A stretch of DNA of 64,000 nt from Candidatus Chromulinivorax destructor. Its GTDB lineage: Bacteria; Babelota; Babeliae; Babelales; Chromulinivoraceae. A program made the translations under genes and the position numbers. Of this stretch, positions 45,298-54,546 are shown one piece after another; position 1 is the stretch's first letter; every line of letters starts with the position of its first letter. The stretch covers positions 1 through 64,000 of the forward strand of contig NZ_CP025544.1 in the NCBI RefSeq assembly GCF_003366055.1, given 5' to 3'. The notes under the pieces were generated by a model that saw only the letters and a program-made list of their open reading frames with translations, did no database searches and was not told the origin of the DNA.

Positions 45298-46116
45298 ATG
45301 AAAAAAACAATGCGAGTGTTATTGCTTGGTGATATCGTCGGAAATATTGGTCGATCTATGTTTAAAAAACATATTAAGACCTTAAAAGCTGAACATGATA
45401 TTGATTTTGTTATTGTTAACGGTGAAAACAGTAATAATAACGGACGGGGAATTACATCTCGCATTGTTAATTTTTTTAAACAACATGGTGCTGATGTGAT
45501 TACCAGTGGTAACCATATTTGGGACCAGTACGAGATACAAGAGTATCTTAATTCTCATCAAGATCTTTTACGTCCTGCAAATTTTCCTGCGGCATGTCCT
45601 GGTTCTGGGGTGACGATCGTTGATTGTAACGGTATTTCAGTTGCGGTTATTAACGTACAAGGTCGTGTTTTTATGCGTGAGCATACAGATTGCCCATTTC
45701 GTGCAGTTGATAAAATTTTAGCTGAAATAGCTGACAAAACTCAAATTATTCTTATAGATTTTCACGCCGAAGCAACTGCTGAAAAGCTTGCTATGGCATT
45801 TTATGTAGAAGGTCGTGTATCGGCAATCGTTGGTACACATACACACATTCCAACATCAGATGAAAGAATCTTGCCAGGGGGCACAGCGTATGTGACTGAC
45901 CTTGGTATGGCAGGTTCATTTAACTCTATGATTGGCATGACCAAAGAAAGCGTTCTGCCTAATTTTTTAATGCAGATGCCATCTCGATTCATTGTTGATA
46001 CTAAGCCGCCAGTTGTTATGTCTGGTGTTTGGGTCGAAATTGATATCGAGACGGGTAAAGCCCTTGCTATTGAGCGTGTACGTGTTTTAGATGAAGAGCT
46101 TTCAGGTAACGAGTAG
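45298..46116 (+). CDS. ymdB: YmdB-family metallophosphoesterase
   Basis: The 272-residue protein has the YmdB/TIGR00282 motifs: LLLGDIVGNIGRSMF, VNGENSNNNGRGIT, VITSGNHIWDQYE, LIDFHAEATAEK and GTHTHIPTSDERILPGG. The Asp, Glu, Asn and His residues form the two-metal site. Bacillus YmdB is a phosphodiesterase that works with RNase Y in regulating mRNA and development. It is the last gene of the housekeeping block and is in an operon with rny. Confidence 0.95.
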   Translation: MKKTMRVLLLGDIVGNIGRSMFKKHIKTLKAEHDIDFVIVNGENSNNNGRGITSRIVNFFKQHGADVITSGNHIWDQYEIQEYLNSHQDLLRPANFPAACPGSGVTIVDCNGISVAVINVQGRVFMREHTDCPFRAVDKILAEIADKTQIILIDFHAEATAEKLAMAFYVEGRVSAIVGTHTHIPTSDERILPGGTAYVTDLGMAGSFNSMIGMTKESVLPNFLMQMPSRFIVDTKPPVVMSGVWVEIDIETGKALAIERVRVLDEELSGNE

Positions 46117-46211
46117 CTTTTATTATCTTATTTATTTTAAATTTATTTTTTTCAATTATAATCAAAGTGTTATTATAATATGCAAAAAATATTTTTCTAA
46201 GAAATACATAT

Positions 46212-47366
46212 ATGAAAAAAATAAATTTACTAGTTCTCTTTTGTTCATTTTTTCATTGTATGCAATTGCATGCGTCATATGATTGTAAAAAAAATGATAC
46301 GAGTGTCATGAAAATCAGGCATACTTCAGCAACTCATTCAGTTTCTATTAACAATGAAAATCTTGCTTGCCCAGATGATTCACAATTTGACTTTCATACT
46401 ACCTATTATTATTTACAACACGGTTTTGATGCGTTACGTACTCATGGAGCGAGTATGAAATTTTCTGATTTTTTGCAGTATGAGACCGGTTGTGCTGTAG
46501 ATACACGTAAAAAACTAGATGCAGTCATAGTACAAAAAGCTGAAAATTTTATAGCAGAAGGTATGAAAGATAGATTTTGGCAAAAACTTATGGACGATGC
46601 ATTATCTTATAAAGATGCATGGATTCCTGCATTGAGCAGATCACCATTTTTAATGGATTTGAGCAATCCGGTTATTGCGTATGTCATTGCTTATAGGGAA
46701 GATTTTACGAAATCTGAATTTTTAAAATGCATTCATAATAAAAATATGCAGGGTGAAACTGTTTTTGATATAGCTATGCAAGACTATGATAAACATTCTG
46801 AATTTATCGATATGGTTATGCAGGTAGAGCCTAATATCTATCTACATACTTCAGACAATATTATTCCGTTATTGGCTTGGGCAATTAAAAATAATAAATC
46901 TCAAGTATATTCTCATTTAGTCTGTCATAAAAAAATAGATTTTAATCTTCAAGATTCTCAAGGATGGACTGCTTTACACTACGCTGTTTATAAAGATGAT
47001 CTGCATGCTATACCATTACTGCTTACATCTGGATTGGATACATTGCAGATTAATATTCAGGATCATGAAGGTGATAGTGCTTTACATTGGGCATGGAGTG
47101 TAAAAACTTTATCTTGTTTATTGCAACAGCCTGGTATTGATCTAAATATTCAAAATCATGAAGGGCAAACAGCTGTACATAAACTTGCTAGGTTAAAAGG
47201 CTATCCTGAAGCGTTAGGATTATTATTAAAAGCAGGTGCTCTTGTTAACATACAAGATAATAATGGGAAAACTCCAATAGATATTGCTAAGGAATGGGAA
47301 TGTTTTGGTAGTGAAACATTATTATTACAATATAAGAGACTACAAGAAAGATCTGATAAAGCCTAG
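46212..47366 (+). CDS. Exported ankyrin-repeat protein, stop codon supplied by a TAGG element
   Basis: The 384-residue product has a signal peptide (MKKINLLVLFCSFFHCMQLHA) and a divergent shared module (about 55-165; GFDALRTHG, FSDFLQYE, NPVIAYVIAYREDF). Ankyrin repeats follow (TALHYAVYKDD, SALHWAWSVKT, TAVHKLARLKG, TPIDIAKEW). There is no CaaX tail: the protein ends QERSDKA and its TAG stop (47364-47366) is the terminal TAG of TAGG element copy 11. An original tail could have been cut off by that insertion. Confidence 0.85.
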   Translation: MKKINLLVLFCSFFHCMQLHASYDCKKNDTSVMKIRHTSATHSVSINNENLACPDDSQFDFHTTYYYLQHGFDALRTHGASMKFSDFLQYETGCAVDTRKKLDAVIVQKAENFIAEGMKDRFWQKLMDDALSYKDAWIPALSRSPFLMDLSNPVIAYVIAYREDFTKSEFLKCIHNKNMQGETVFDIAMQDYDKHSEFIDMVMQVEPNIYLHTSDNIIPLLAWAIKNNKSQVYSHLVCHKKIDFNLQDSQGWTALHYAVYKDDLHAIPLLLTSGLDTLQINIQDHEGDSALHWAWSVKTLSCLLQQPGIDLNIQNHEGQTAVHKLARLKGYPEALGLLLKAGALVNIQDNNGKTPIDIAKEWECFGSETLLLQYKRLQERSDKA

Positions 47367-47568
47367 GTTGAGTGAACCATATTTTTACGATAGAGATTGT
47401 CCTTACGTTTTCTATGAAAACTCATGAAATTTGCTAGCCGGTGGGCCTGATGCACTCTTTTTTGAACTAAAAAAGCGTAACGTGGCCGCCGCCACCCATG
47501 TTTGCCAAGATGAGTACAGCAATATCCAAGGTTTTTATGCACATGTACATTTGGTTTACACAGCTTAG
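47363..47568 (+). repeat. TAGG element, copy 11 (short form, complete)
   Basis: Complete short form with TAGGTTGAGTGAACC at the left and GTTTACACAGCTTAG at the right, and an intact GTGGCCGCCGCCAC hairpin. Its first bases form the stop codon of the upstream ankyrin gene. Confidence 0.92.
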
Positions 47569-47603
47569 TATGGTCGAAAATGGTCGAAAAATGAGTTAAT
47601 TAT

Positions 47604-48491
47604 ATGTTTTTTATTATTATCTATAATTTTTTATCTTCTTGTATATTGCTTCTCTCTAAGTATGTGACGAATTACGCAAGTCCTTTAGTTATTACTACTA
47701 TCAGGACAGGAATGGCTACCACAATTACCTTGGGGTGGTTATTTTTTTATCATAGAAATCAGCTACAACAGCTTAAAAAGCTTTCTTTGTTTGATTATAC
47801 TGCAATTTTTTTGGTTGGGTTATTCCATTCTTTTTTACGATCAATGTTGAGCTTTTGGGCTATGCAGTATCTATCTGGAACCGATATTGCTTTGATGTTG
47901 TACCTTACACCATTTTTTTGTGCTGGATTTTCGTATCTATTGTGGGGTGAAAAATTAACGCGGTATCAATGGTTCGGTATTTTTATCAGTTGTATTGGTG
48001 TTTTGATTCTTGAAAGTCATTATATATTTTCATCATGTATGCAGCGACAAGCATATGCCATAATTATTTTACTTACTGCAATTATGTGTAATGCACTTGG
48101 TATGATTATTATGCGTTATTTACTCCACCAGCGAAACATTTCAATTATACTGGTAACCAGCGGGTCATTATTATGTGCTCATGGATTGTCTCTGGTTGCA
48201 TTGCTTGCAACTCCAAGTTTAATCATTATGAAGGCGTCTTCATCAGAATCAATGAAATTTTTTATAGGTATCATCTTTATTATTTCTTTACTGCACAGCG
48301 TGAGCATGTATATGAAATCATGGTTACTACAAAAATATTCAGCGACATCTATTTCGTTATCATATTTTATGATGCCGTTATGGGCAAGTTTTTTTGGATA
48401 CGTTCTTTTTCATGAAGTTGTTAACGTGCAATCAATTATTGCATTTTTTGTCATTACGCTTGGATTATGTATTTTTTACCGGCAAGAATAA
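47604..48491 (+). CDS. EamA/DMT-family transporter, copy 1
   Basis: The 295-residue protein has ten hydrophobic segments in two similar halves, the EamA layout (second half starts near 147, AYAIIILLTAIMCNALGMII). Typical pieces are FWAMQYLSGTDIALMLYLTP and SLSYFMMPLWASFFGYVLFHE. Substrate is unknown; relatives export amino acids or take up metabolites such as S-adenosylmethionine in intracellular bacteria. A second EamA gene lies at 49278. Confidence 0.87.
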   Translation: MFFIIIYNFLSSCILLLSKYVTNYASPLVITTIRTGMATTITLGWLFFYHRNQLQQLKKLSLFDYTAIFLVGLFHSFLRSMLSFWAMQYLSGTDIALMLYLTPFFCAGFSYLLWGEKLTRYQWFGIFISCIGVLILESHYIFSSCMQRQAYAIIILLTAIMCNALGMIIMRYLLHQRNISIILVTSGSLLCAHGLSLVALLATPSLIIMKASSSESMKFFIGIIFIISLLHSVSMYMKSWLLQKYSATSISLSYFMMPLWASFFGYVLFHEVVNVQSIIAFFVITLGLCIFYRQE

Positions 48492-48619
48492 CCTATGTAG
48501 TCTGTCTGCGCGCCATTGTAGCATCCTATTTGCCGCAGTTGTAAATATCGAGTATAATTACTCATATCGTTCTTATGTTTTTTATCAAAGAAATTCCCCT
48601 TATTATAGGTTTAATAGTT

Positions 48620-49267
48620 ATGAAAAAAGTCATATTGTTCTGTATTTCGTTGTTTGCAATGCAGCAAGTTATTTTGGCTGGTCCAATTTTGAGTAAAATA
48701 AGAGAAGCAAGCTATTATGATTTTGATGAAAAATGCTCAGTTTTTTCTGCACATGAGAAATTGACTCATGATTCTACTGATAGTGAATGCTATTCTGAAG
48801 ACATGTTTGACTTCATTTCGCTAACAAGCAGCGAGCAAGATGAAGTAACTGATACGATGTCTACCTCTTCAGAGATATCGATTGAAGATGAATTGTATAT
48901 GAGTTCAGTATTTGAAGAATTAGTTCAGGCTATAAAAAAAGAAAATGTTACTTGTGTGAAAAAAATAGTAGTTCATAATCCTCAAGTTATTCATATACAA
49001 GATGATTTTGGATTAACTGCATTGCATCACGCCTTTAACTTGGAAGATGGGTATGAACTCAATGCTTCAATTATTAAATTATTAATTGATCATGGCGCTG
49101 ATACAACAAAAGAAGATATTGAAGGGATTACTCCTGAAAATCTTGTAGAAAGTTATAAAAATAAAATAAAACGAGATTGCACAGCAACTGATGAAGACTT
49201 TCAGATTATTTCTCAAGTATACCAATCAATGAGCCCTGATTCACCTCAATTACGCAAAAGATTTTAA
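48620..49267 (+). CDS. Exported protein with one or two ankyrin repeats
   Basis: The ATG at 48620 gives 215 residues with a signal peptide (MKKVILFCISLFAMQQVILA). An upstream ATG at 48575 would place 15 residues before it. An acidic Ser-rich region (about 45-95) precedes a short ankyrin region (about 105-185, LTALHHAFNLEDGYELNASI, LLIDHGADTTKED). There is no CaaX tail. It is between two EamA transporters and 10 bases upstream of the second. Confidence 0.78.
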   Translation: MKKVILFCISLFAMQQVILAGPILSKIREASYYDFDEKCSVFSAHEKLTHDSTDSECYSEDMFDFISLTSSEQDEVTDTMSTSSEISIEDELYMSSVFEELVQAIKKENVTCVKKIVVHNPQVIHIQDDFGLTALHHAFNLEDGYELNASIIKLLIDHGADTTKEDIEGITPENLVESYKNKIKRDCTATDEDFQIISQVYQSMSPDSPQLRKRF

Positions 49268-49277
49268 AGGAGATATT

Positions 49278-50162
49278 TTGTATTTAGTTTTTTTCTTATA
49301 CGCGCTTTTAGCTTCTACTTTTTCTATAGGTAAGTTATTACTTGGCGTTTTACCTCCGATATTTTTAATTGCAATTCGCATGATTATTTCTGGTGCATTG
49401 TTAACATCTATCTGGTACTTTTTCTATACTGATAAAAAAATTCGTACAGCTGACTTGTGGTTATTTGGTATGGTTGTTGTATTCCATATTTTGTTTCCGT
49501 TTATGAGTGAGTATATTGCCTTACAAGATATGTCACCATCATCAGCGTGTTTGCTCTATAATTTATCACCATTTTTTTCTGCGTTGTTTTCCTACTTCAT
49601 ATTTGATGAAAAAATGACACCAAAAAAATGGATTGGTTTTTCAATTGGGCTTGCAGGGATAGTGTGGTACGTTGGCAGTCAGCAAGCAATTGATGTCAAT
49701 GTTTCATGGGCAAATGTATTGATGCTATTTTCGGTTATTACCTCATCACTTGGTTGGATCTTTGTCCGATTACTCGTTAAAAATCGTGGCTATTCAACGA
49801 TGCTGGTTAATGGATTTGCTATGCTTGTTGGTGGTTTAGTTGCTTTACCTGTATCAAGTATATTTGAAGGTCCAGTCGATATAAGTTTTTCGCAACTACC
49901 TTACATTGCAGGTTTGCTCACCATTATGATTCTTATCACCAATGTTTTGTTTTATAATTTGTATGGCTATCTTTTAACAAAGTATACGGCAACATTTTTA
50001 TCATTTGTTGGTTTTGTAACGCCACTTTTTTCAGCGTTATTTGAATGGTTCTTTTTTGGGACCATGATGAGTTTAAATTTTATATGTACCGTGTCTGTTG
50101 TTGGTATTGGAATTTTTATATTTTACCAAGAAGAGCTTAAACAAGGGTATATTTCTCGATAA
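49278..50162 (+). CDS. EamA/DMT-family transporter, copy 2
   Basis: The start is TTG, backed by a strong ribosome site (AAAGGAGATATT). The 294-residue protein has ten membrane segments in two halves (second half from about 148, NVLMLFSVITSSLGWIFVRL). It shares the family features of the copy at 47604 but is clearly diverged in sequence. Substrate unknown. Confidence 0.87.
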   Translation: MYLVFFLYALLASTFSIGKLLLGVLPPIFLIAIRMIISGALLTSIWYFFYTDKKIRTADLWLFGMVVVFHILFPFMSEYIALQDMSPSSACLLYNLSPFFSALFSYFIFDEKMTPKKWIGFSIGLAGIVWYVGSQQAIDVNVSWANVLMLFSVITSSLGWIFVRLLVKNRGYSTMLVNGFAMLVGGLVALPVSSIFEGPVDISFSQLPYIAGLLTIMILITNVLFYNLYGYLLTKYTATFLSFVGFVTPLFSALFEWFFFGTMMSLNFICTVSVVGIGIFIFYQEELKQGYISR

Positions 50163-50222
50163 TCTATAAAGAATATAGAATTATGTTGCGCTATAAACTT
50201 TTGTTTATATTTTAAAATTTTT

Positions 50223-50260
50223 ATGGCCATAGATTAAATTTCAATCTATGGCTTATTTTT
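50223..50260 (+). terminator. Rho-independent terminator
   Basis: GCCATAGATT and AATCTATGGC form a perfect stem over a seven-base loop, followed shortly by a T run, after the second EamA gene. Confidence 0.85.
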
Positions 50261-50278
50261 TTGTATTCAAAAAAATTA

Positions 50279-50340
50279 TAGATGCCACCGCCACACAGTA
50301 TTTCAGCAGGTGAACACAGCGATATCGTAAAATTTTACAT
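50279..50340 (+). repeat. TAGG element, copy 12 (fragment)
   Basis: Only the right half is seen: GCCACCGCCACAC, then CAGCAGGTGAACACAGCGATATCGTAAAA, matching the element downstream of its GC hairpin. Confidence 0.5.
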
Positions 50341-50552
50341 TATTTTTAATGACTTGCCTGCAGGTCTCCTAAATTTTTATAAAAAACATCAAGCAAATTT
50401 TGTAAATCTTATTTGTATTTATTGTGAGTAATAATTTTTAATTAAGGATGTTTTTTTGCAGCAATTGTTTTCTGTTTGAGGTTTGTGGTAGACTGTCTTT
50501 GTACTTTTTAAAATAAAAATTAATAAATATACTCATAATGTGGAGTTTGATT

Positions 50553-52676
50553 ATGAAAAAATTACTATTGCTATTAATGATGATGCATTATCAATCATGT
50601 GTGATGGGCTCAGCAGCAATAGAGTCAAAAGAAGATTCTGATTATGAATCTGAATCGGGTTATCAGTCAGATTCTTATGCTTATGATTCTGGTTATGAAT
50701 ATAACTCTGATGGAGATGATGATGAAGATTATCAAATTAATACTCAAGCTGACGCGATTGATAGATTTATAAGTCAAAATAACCCACTGCTTAAAGAATT
50801 TAAAAAAATTCACGAGCAAGATCCAACTCAAGACACTTTAGAGAGTTATCTGGAGAAGCAATTTAATCAATATCAGAATATTTCTCATGTTAATTATGAT
50901 CAAATAGCACAAGATGCTCAAAATTATATTGATTTTGCTAGAGCCGAACAATTAAAAGATAGCAAAAGTAAGAATCAAAATAATCATTTTTATATTCATC
51001 AAAATAAGCTATTAAAAGAACTTCATGATAACAAAAAAAGATTTCTTACAATTCCAGAAGAATATATTGTCAGTTCTAAAAAAATATTTTCTATTGATGA
51101 AAATAATAAAAAAACAGGTAGTGATGAAGGACTTGTTACTATTGATCAATATGATGGCAATCATAATTATCAATTTAATGAGGATGATAGGGATACATTT
51201 ACACATCTTATTGAACATAATTCTCAGCTGAGAGAAGGATTTAAGTTGATACGTGAGCACAATGGAGGCTCATATAGTTTTTTTGGCAATTTTTTAAAAG
51301 AAGCTATGACAGAAAATGGTTATGATGTAGGAACTATAATTTTTGCTGCTTATAAATACATTGCAGATAATACAAAAAATCACTTTTTATCAGTTTTAAA
51401 AGATGCGATTGAACACGATAAAAAATTTGTAGATATAGAAGATCCACTATTTTTGTTTGTGCTTTCCCTTAAAGGTGATTTTATGAAAGATTTTATTTTT
51501 AATTGGATAGATGAAACATACAATTTTAGGCAAGGCTTTGCTTTGGTACAAAATAATAGCTTTAAAGATGTTATAGAAAATTATCTTGGAGAAGAGAATT
51601 TTGATATTGTGAGTAATATTATTTTTGTACAAAATTCTTTAGTAGAACAAATGGAACCTTTATTTATAGCTGCTACACAAGATATTAATATAGCACATGT
51701 TCAAGCACATGAAATTGAAAATCCAATTTTTTTGTACATCTTACATACTGAATGGATAAGAAATGTTGTCCCTACATGGTTACAGCATAATAATATTACT
51801 CTTAAAACCGTAGAAGAAATATTTTCTAGCGTTCGTAAAAATAATATTTTAGATATCATGTTGTTTATTATCATGGGTGGAAATCCAAACGTTACTGAAC
51901 GTTATCAGGCCCAATCATTATTAATGACAGCTATAGTATCGGGTCATAGCAATATAGTTTCTTTTTTACTTAGACAGCCAGAAATTGATGTAAATTATCA
52001 AGATAAAGATTGGCGAACAGCTTTATTAATTGCTAGTTCAACAAATAAAGTTGAAATTGTTAAGATGTTACTTAATCATAATGACATCAGCGTTAATTTA
52101 GCTTCTAAAGATGGCAATACTCCCTTATATAGAGCGGCAAGTAATGGACATGTTGATATTGTTGAAATTTTATTAAATGATTCCCGTATACATGTAAATG
52201 TAACTAATACTGCAGGTGTAACAGCATTAATGATGGCCAGTATGCAAGGGCATACAGCAATTGTTAGAAAATTACTGGAACACCCAGGTATTGAAATTAA
52301 TGCTCAAGATAGAAATAAATTATCTGCATTAATGAAAGCTGCTGCAAAAGGCCATGAACAGATAGTTAGAATGTTAATGGCAGCAGGAGCAAGAATAGAT
52401 TTTGTAGATGACAATGGATTTAATGCATTTATACTTGCTGCAAAATCAGGGCATGTTGATACGGTAAAATTTTTACTTAATCATATTGATAATAAAAATA
52501 TTCAAGATAATAGTCAGCGTACAGCTCTTTTTTATGCTGCACAAAATGGCCATACTGAAATGGTCAGATTATTATTTAATGCAGGAATTGATAAAAACAT
52601 TCAAGATAAAAATGGCAAAACTGCTTATGATGTTGCAATAAATCGCGAAATAGAAAATATTCTTAGAGCAAGATGA
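50553..52676 (+). CDS. Large exported ankyrin-repeat protein with acidic N-terminus and doubled module
   Basis: The ATG at 50553 has GTGGAG upstream and yields 707 residues with a signal peptide (MKKLLLLLMMMHYQSCVMG). Residues about 25-55 are acidic and Tyr/Ser-rich (DYESESGYQSDSYAYDSGYE). The shared module follows in a first full copy (about 220-320, DPLFLFVLSLKGDFM) and a second shorter copy (about 325-415, NPIFLYILHTEW). Eight ankyrin repeats fill 430-700 (TPLYRAASNGHVDIVEILL, TALFYAAQNGHTEMVRLLF). There is no CaaX tail; it ends ILRAR. It is the largest gene of the group. Confidence 0.88.
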   Translation: MKKLLLLLMMMHYQSCVMGSAAIESKEDSDYESESGYQSDSYAYDSGYEYNSDGDDDEDYQINTQADAIDRFISQNNPLLKEFKKIHEQDPTQDTLESYLEKQFNQYQNISHVNYDQIAQDAQNYIDFARAEQLKDSKSKNQNNHFYIHQNKLLKELHDNKKRFLTIPEEYIVSSKKIFSIDENNKKTGSDEGLVTIDQYDGNHNYQFNEDDRDTFTHLIEHNSQLREGFKLIREHNGGSYSFFGNFLKEAMTENGYDVGTIIFAAYKYIADNTKNHFLSVLKDAIEHDKKFVDIEDPLFLFVLSLKGDFMKDFIFNWIDETYNFRQGFALVQNNSFKDVIENYLGEENFDIVSNIIFVQNSLVEQMEPLFIAATQDINIAHVQAHEIENPIFLYILHTEWIRNVVPTWLQHNNITLKTVEEIFSSVRKNNILDIMLFIIMGGNPNVTERYQAQSLLMTAIVSGHSNIVSFLLRQPEIDVNYQDKDWRTALLIASSTNKVEIVKMLLNHNDISVNLASKDGNTPLYRAASNGHVDIVEILLNDSRIHVNVTNTAGVTALMMASMQGHTAIVRKLLEHPGIEINAQDRNKLSALMKAAAKGHEQIVRMLMAAGARIDFVDDNGFNAFILAAKSGHVDTVKFLLNHIDNKNIQDNSQRTALFYAAQNGHTEMVRLLFNAGIDKNIQDKNGKTAYDVAINREIENILRAR

Positions 52677-52705
52677 AAAAACAGGCATAAATTTTTAAGT
52701 GGTAC

Positions 52706-52757
52706 AAAAATGAAATAGAATCACCAATCAATTGATTGGTGATTCTATTTCATTTTT
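52706..52757. terminator. 52-bp perfect palindrome acting as terminator
   Basis: The sequence is its own complement over 52 bases (centre CAATCAATTGATTG), with A and T runs at the ends. It lies 30 bases after the large ankyrin gene. Confidence 0.88.
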
Positions 52758-52828
52758 TATGAGCATGTTTGTAATATACAAATATACTACTTATCGCGTT
52801 CAAGCACTCTATTGATTTGGATATATTT

Positions 52829-53079
52829 TTATCTATTGATTTCTTATTGTAATTCTTGTTGAGTTTGTAGTGTCGTATAACTTCTAAGGCGCTAATCTTA
52901 ACATTTAAGATAAAAATTGAGAAAAAACTATAATTCTAGGTTGTGTGAAGCAAATTTAAAATAGTGGACAATCCTACGATTCATCTTGGCAAACAGTGGT
53001 GGCGGCTGCCACGTTACACTTTTTTAATATAAATTTTTCATATTAATATTTTCTTATCTATTGATTTCTTATTGTAATT
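52829..53079. repeat. 26-bp direct repeats flanking a TAGG fragment
   Basis: An identical 26-base sequence starting TTATCTATTGATTTCTTATT occurs at 52829-52854 and 53054-53079. TAGG element copy 13 lies between them. The rest of the gap up to 53184 shows no gene. Confidence 0.85.
52936..53026 (-). repeat. TAGG element, copy 13 (half)
   Basis: Reverse orientation, beginning CTAGGTTGTGTGAAGCAAATT and running through GTGGTGGCGGCTGCCACGTTACAC, where it stops. The other half is missing. Confidence 0.8.
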
Positions 53080-53183
53080 AATGTTAATTTCTTAAAGAGT
53101 TATAATTCATAGTGTAAAAATGTTTAAAATGTAATTGAATGATACCGTAGATAAAATAAATAATTTTAAAAAAAGGGTTAGTG

Positions 53184-54344
53184 ATGAAAAAGACAAAAAT
53201 ATTGATATTGTTAATGCTTAATTTGCAATTAGTTATATCTGCAGCGCAAGAAGCCGCACAAAATTCTCAGCCTGAGCAGCAAAATATAAACGAAGAACAA
53301 ATTACTATTGATTCAAAAAGTATTCCTATAAAAAATATACGAGATGTATTTTTAACAACTCTCAATACGGCATCAAAACAGCGTAAAAAATTAAGTGAAT
53401 ATAGTGATCCGATATTTGTGTATGTGATGAAGCATAAAGATACTGATATGCGCGATATTGTTTATTCATGGTTAAATACTCAAGATAAAAATGGAGAGAC
53501 TCCATTGCATCGTGCTGTTTCACGTCATAATGATGAAGATATAATAGAGATGTTGTTGTCCAATGAATTCGTTAAAATAGATGTTCAAGATATAAATGGA
53601 GAAACTCCATTGCATCGTGCTGTTTCAAGTCATAATGAATACATGGCAAGTGTGTTGGTTTATATGGGTGCTGATCTAAATATTCAAAATAAAAATGGAC
53701 AAACACCTTTACATTATGCTGTCTTAGACAACGATACAAAAATAGCTTGGATGCTGCTTAATATGGGTGCTGATCTAAATATTCAAAATAAAAATGGACA
53801 AACAGCTGAACAAATTGCTAAAACTCCAGAAATGAAAGCACTTTTAGCTCGAGCGCAAAAAAATATATTTCAGTTTGCAATTCTTGCAGAAGATAATAAT
53901 AAAGAAAGAGTAAGGATGTTAATTGCTGCAGGTGCTGATGTAAATATTAAAAATGAATTTGATATTTCACCATTATATTGTGCAGTTGCAATTAATAATG
54001 ATGCAGAAATAGCACGTATGTTAATTGATGCAGGTGCTGACGTAAATCTTAAAGCTGACGTAAATTTTGAAAATGAATATGGTCTTACACCATTGTATAG
54101 AGCAGTTTCACATAATAATAAAGAAATAGTAAAGATGTTGATTGATGCAGGTGTTAATGTAAATATTCAAACTAAAGATAGAGAAACAGCATTGCATTTG
54201 GCAGTTGAAAATAATAATGCAGAAATAGTGAAAATGTTGATGGCTGCAGGTGCTGATGTTGTAACCATTCAAAATAAAAATGGACAAACAGCTGAACAAA
54301 TTGCTAAAACTCCAGAAATGAAAGCGATTCTTTCTAAAAAATAA
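53184..54344 (+). CDS. Exported ankyrin-repeat protein, tandem copy 1
   Basis: The ATG at 53184, with AAAAAGGGTTAGTG upstream, gives 386 residues. The signal peptide is MKKTKILILLMLNLQLVISA. The module is shortened to its second half (about 49-93, with RDVFLTTLNTASKQRKKL and DPIFVYVMKHKDTDM). Ankyrin repeats run from about 98 to 375 (TPLHRAVSRHN, TPLHYAVLDND, TALHLAVENNN). There is no CaaX tail; it ends KAILSKK. The gene at 54547 is its duplicate. Confidence 0.88.
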   Translation: MKKTKILILLMLNLQLVISAAQEAAQNSQPEQQNINEEQITIDSKSIPIKNIRDVFLTTLNTASKQRKKLSEYSDPIFVYVMKHKDTDMRDIVYSWLNTQDKNGETPLHRAVSRHNDEDIIEMLLSNEFVKIDVQDINGETPLHRAVSSHNEYMASVLVYMGADLNIQNKNGQTPLHYAVLDNDTKIAWMLLNMGADLNIQNKNGQTAEQIAKTPEMKALLARAQKNIFQFAILAEDNNKERVRMLIAAGADVNIKNEFDISPLYCAVAINNDAEIARMLIDAGADVNLKADVNFENEYGLTPLYRAVSHNNKEIVKMLIDAGVNVNIQTKDRETALHLAVENNNAEIVKMLMAAGADVVTIQNKNGQTAEQIAKTPEMKAILSKK

Positions 54345-54546
54345 ATTTAGATAGGTAATCGACTAGTTTGACTCGTGAGATTTTTCTTGCTTGGCCTTCA
54401 TATTTAGTTAAAAAAATGATGTTTGTATAAAAAATTCTATTTTTGCCGTCAGGCTTAATAGGAAGTATCGTGCAAACATCAAATGTTTAAAATGTAATTG
54501 AATGATACCGTAGATAAAATAAATAATTTTAAAAAAAGGGTTAGTG

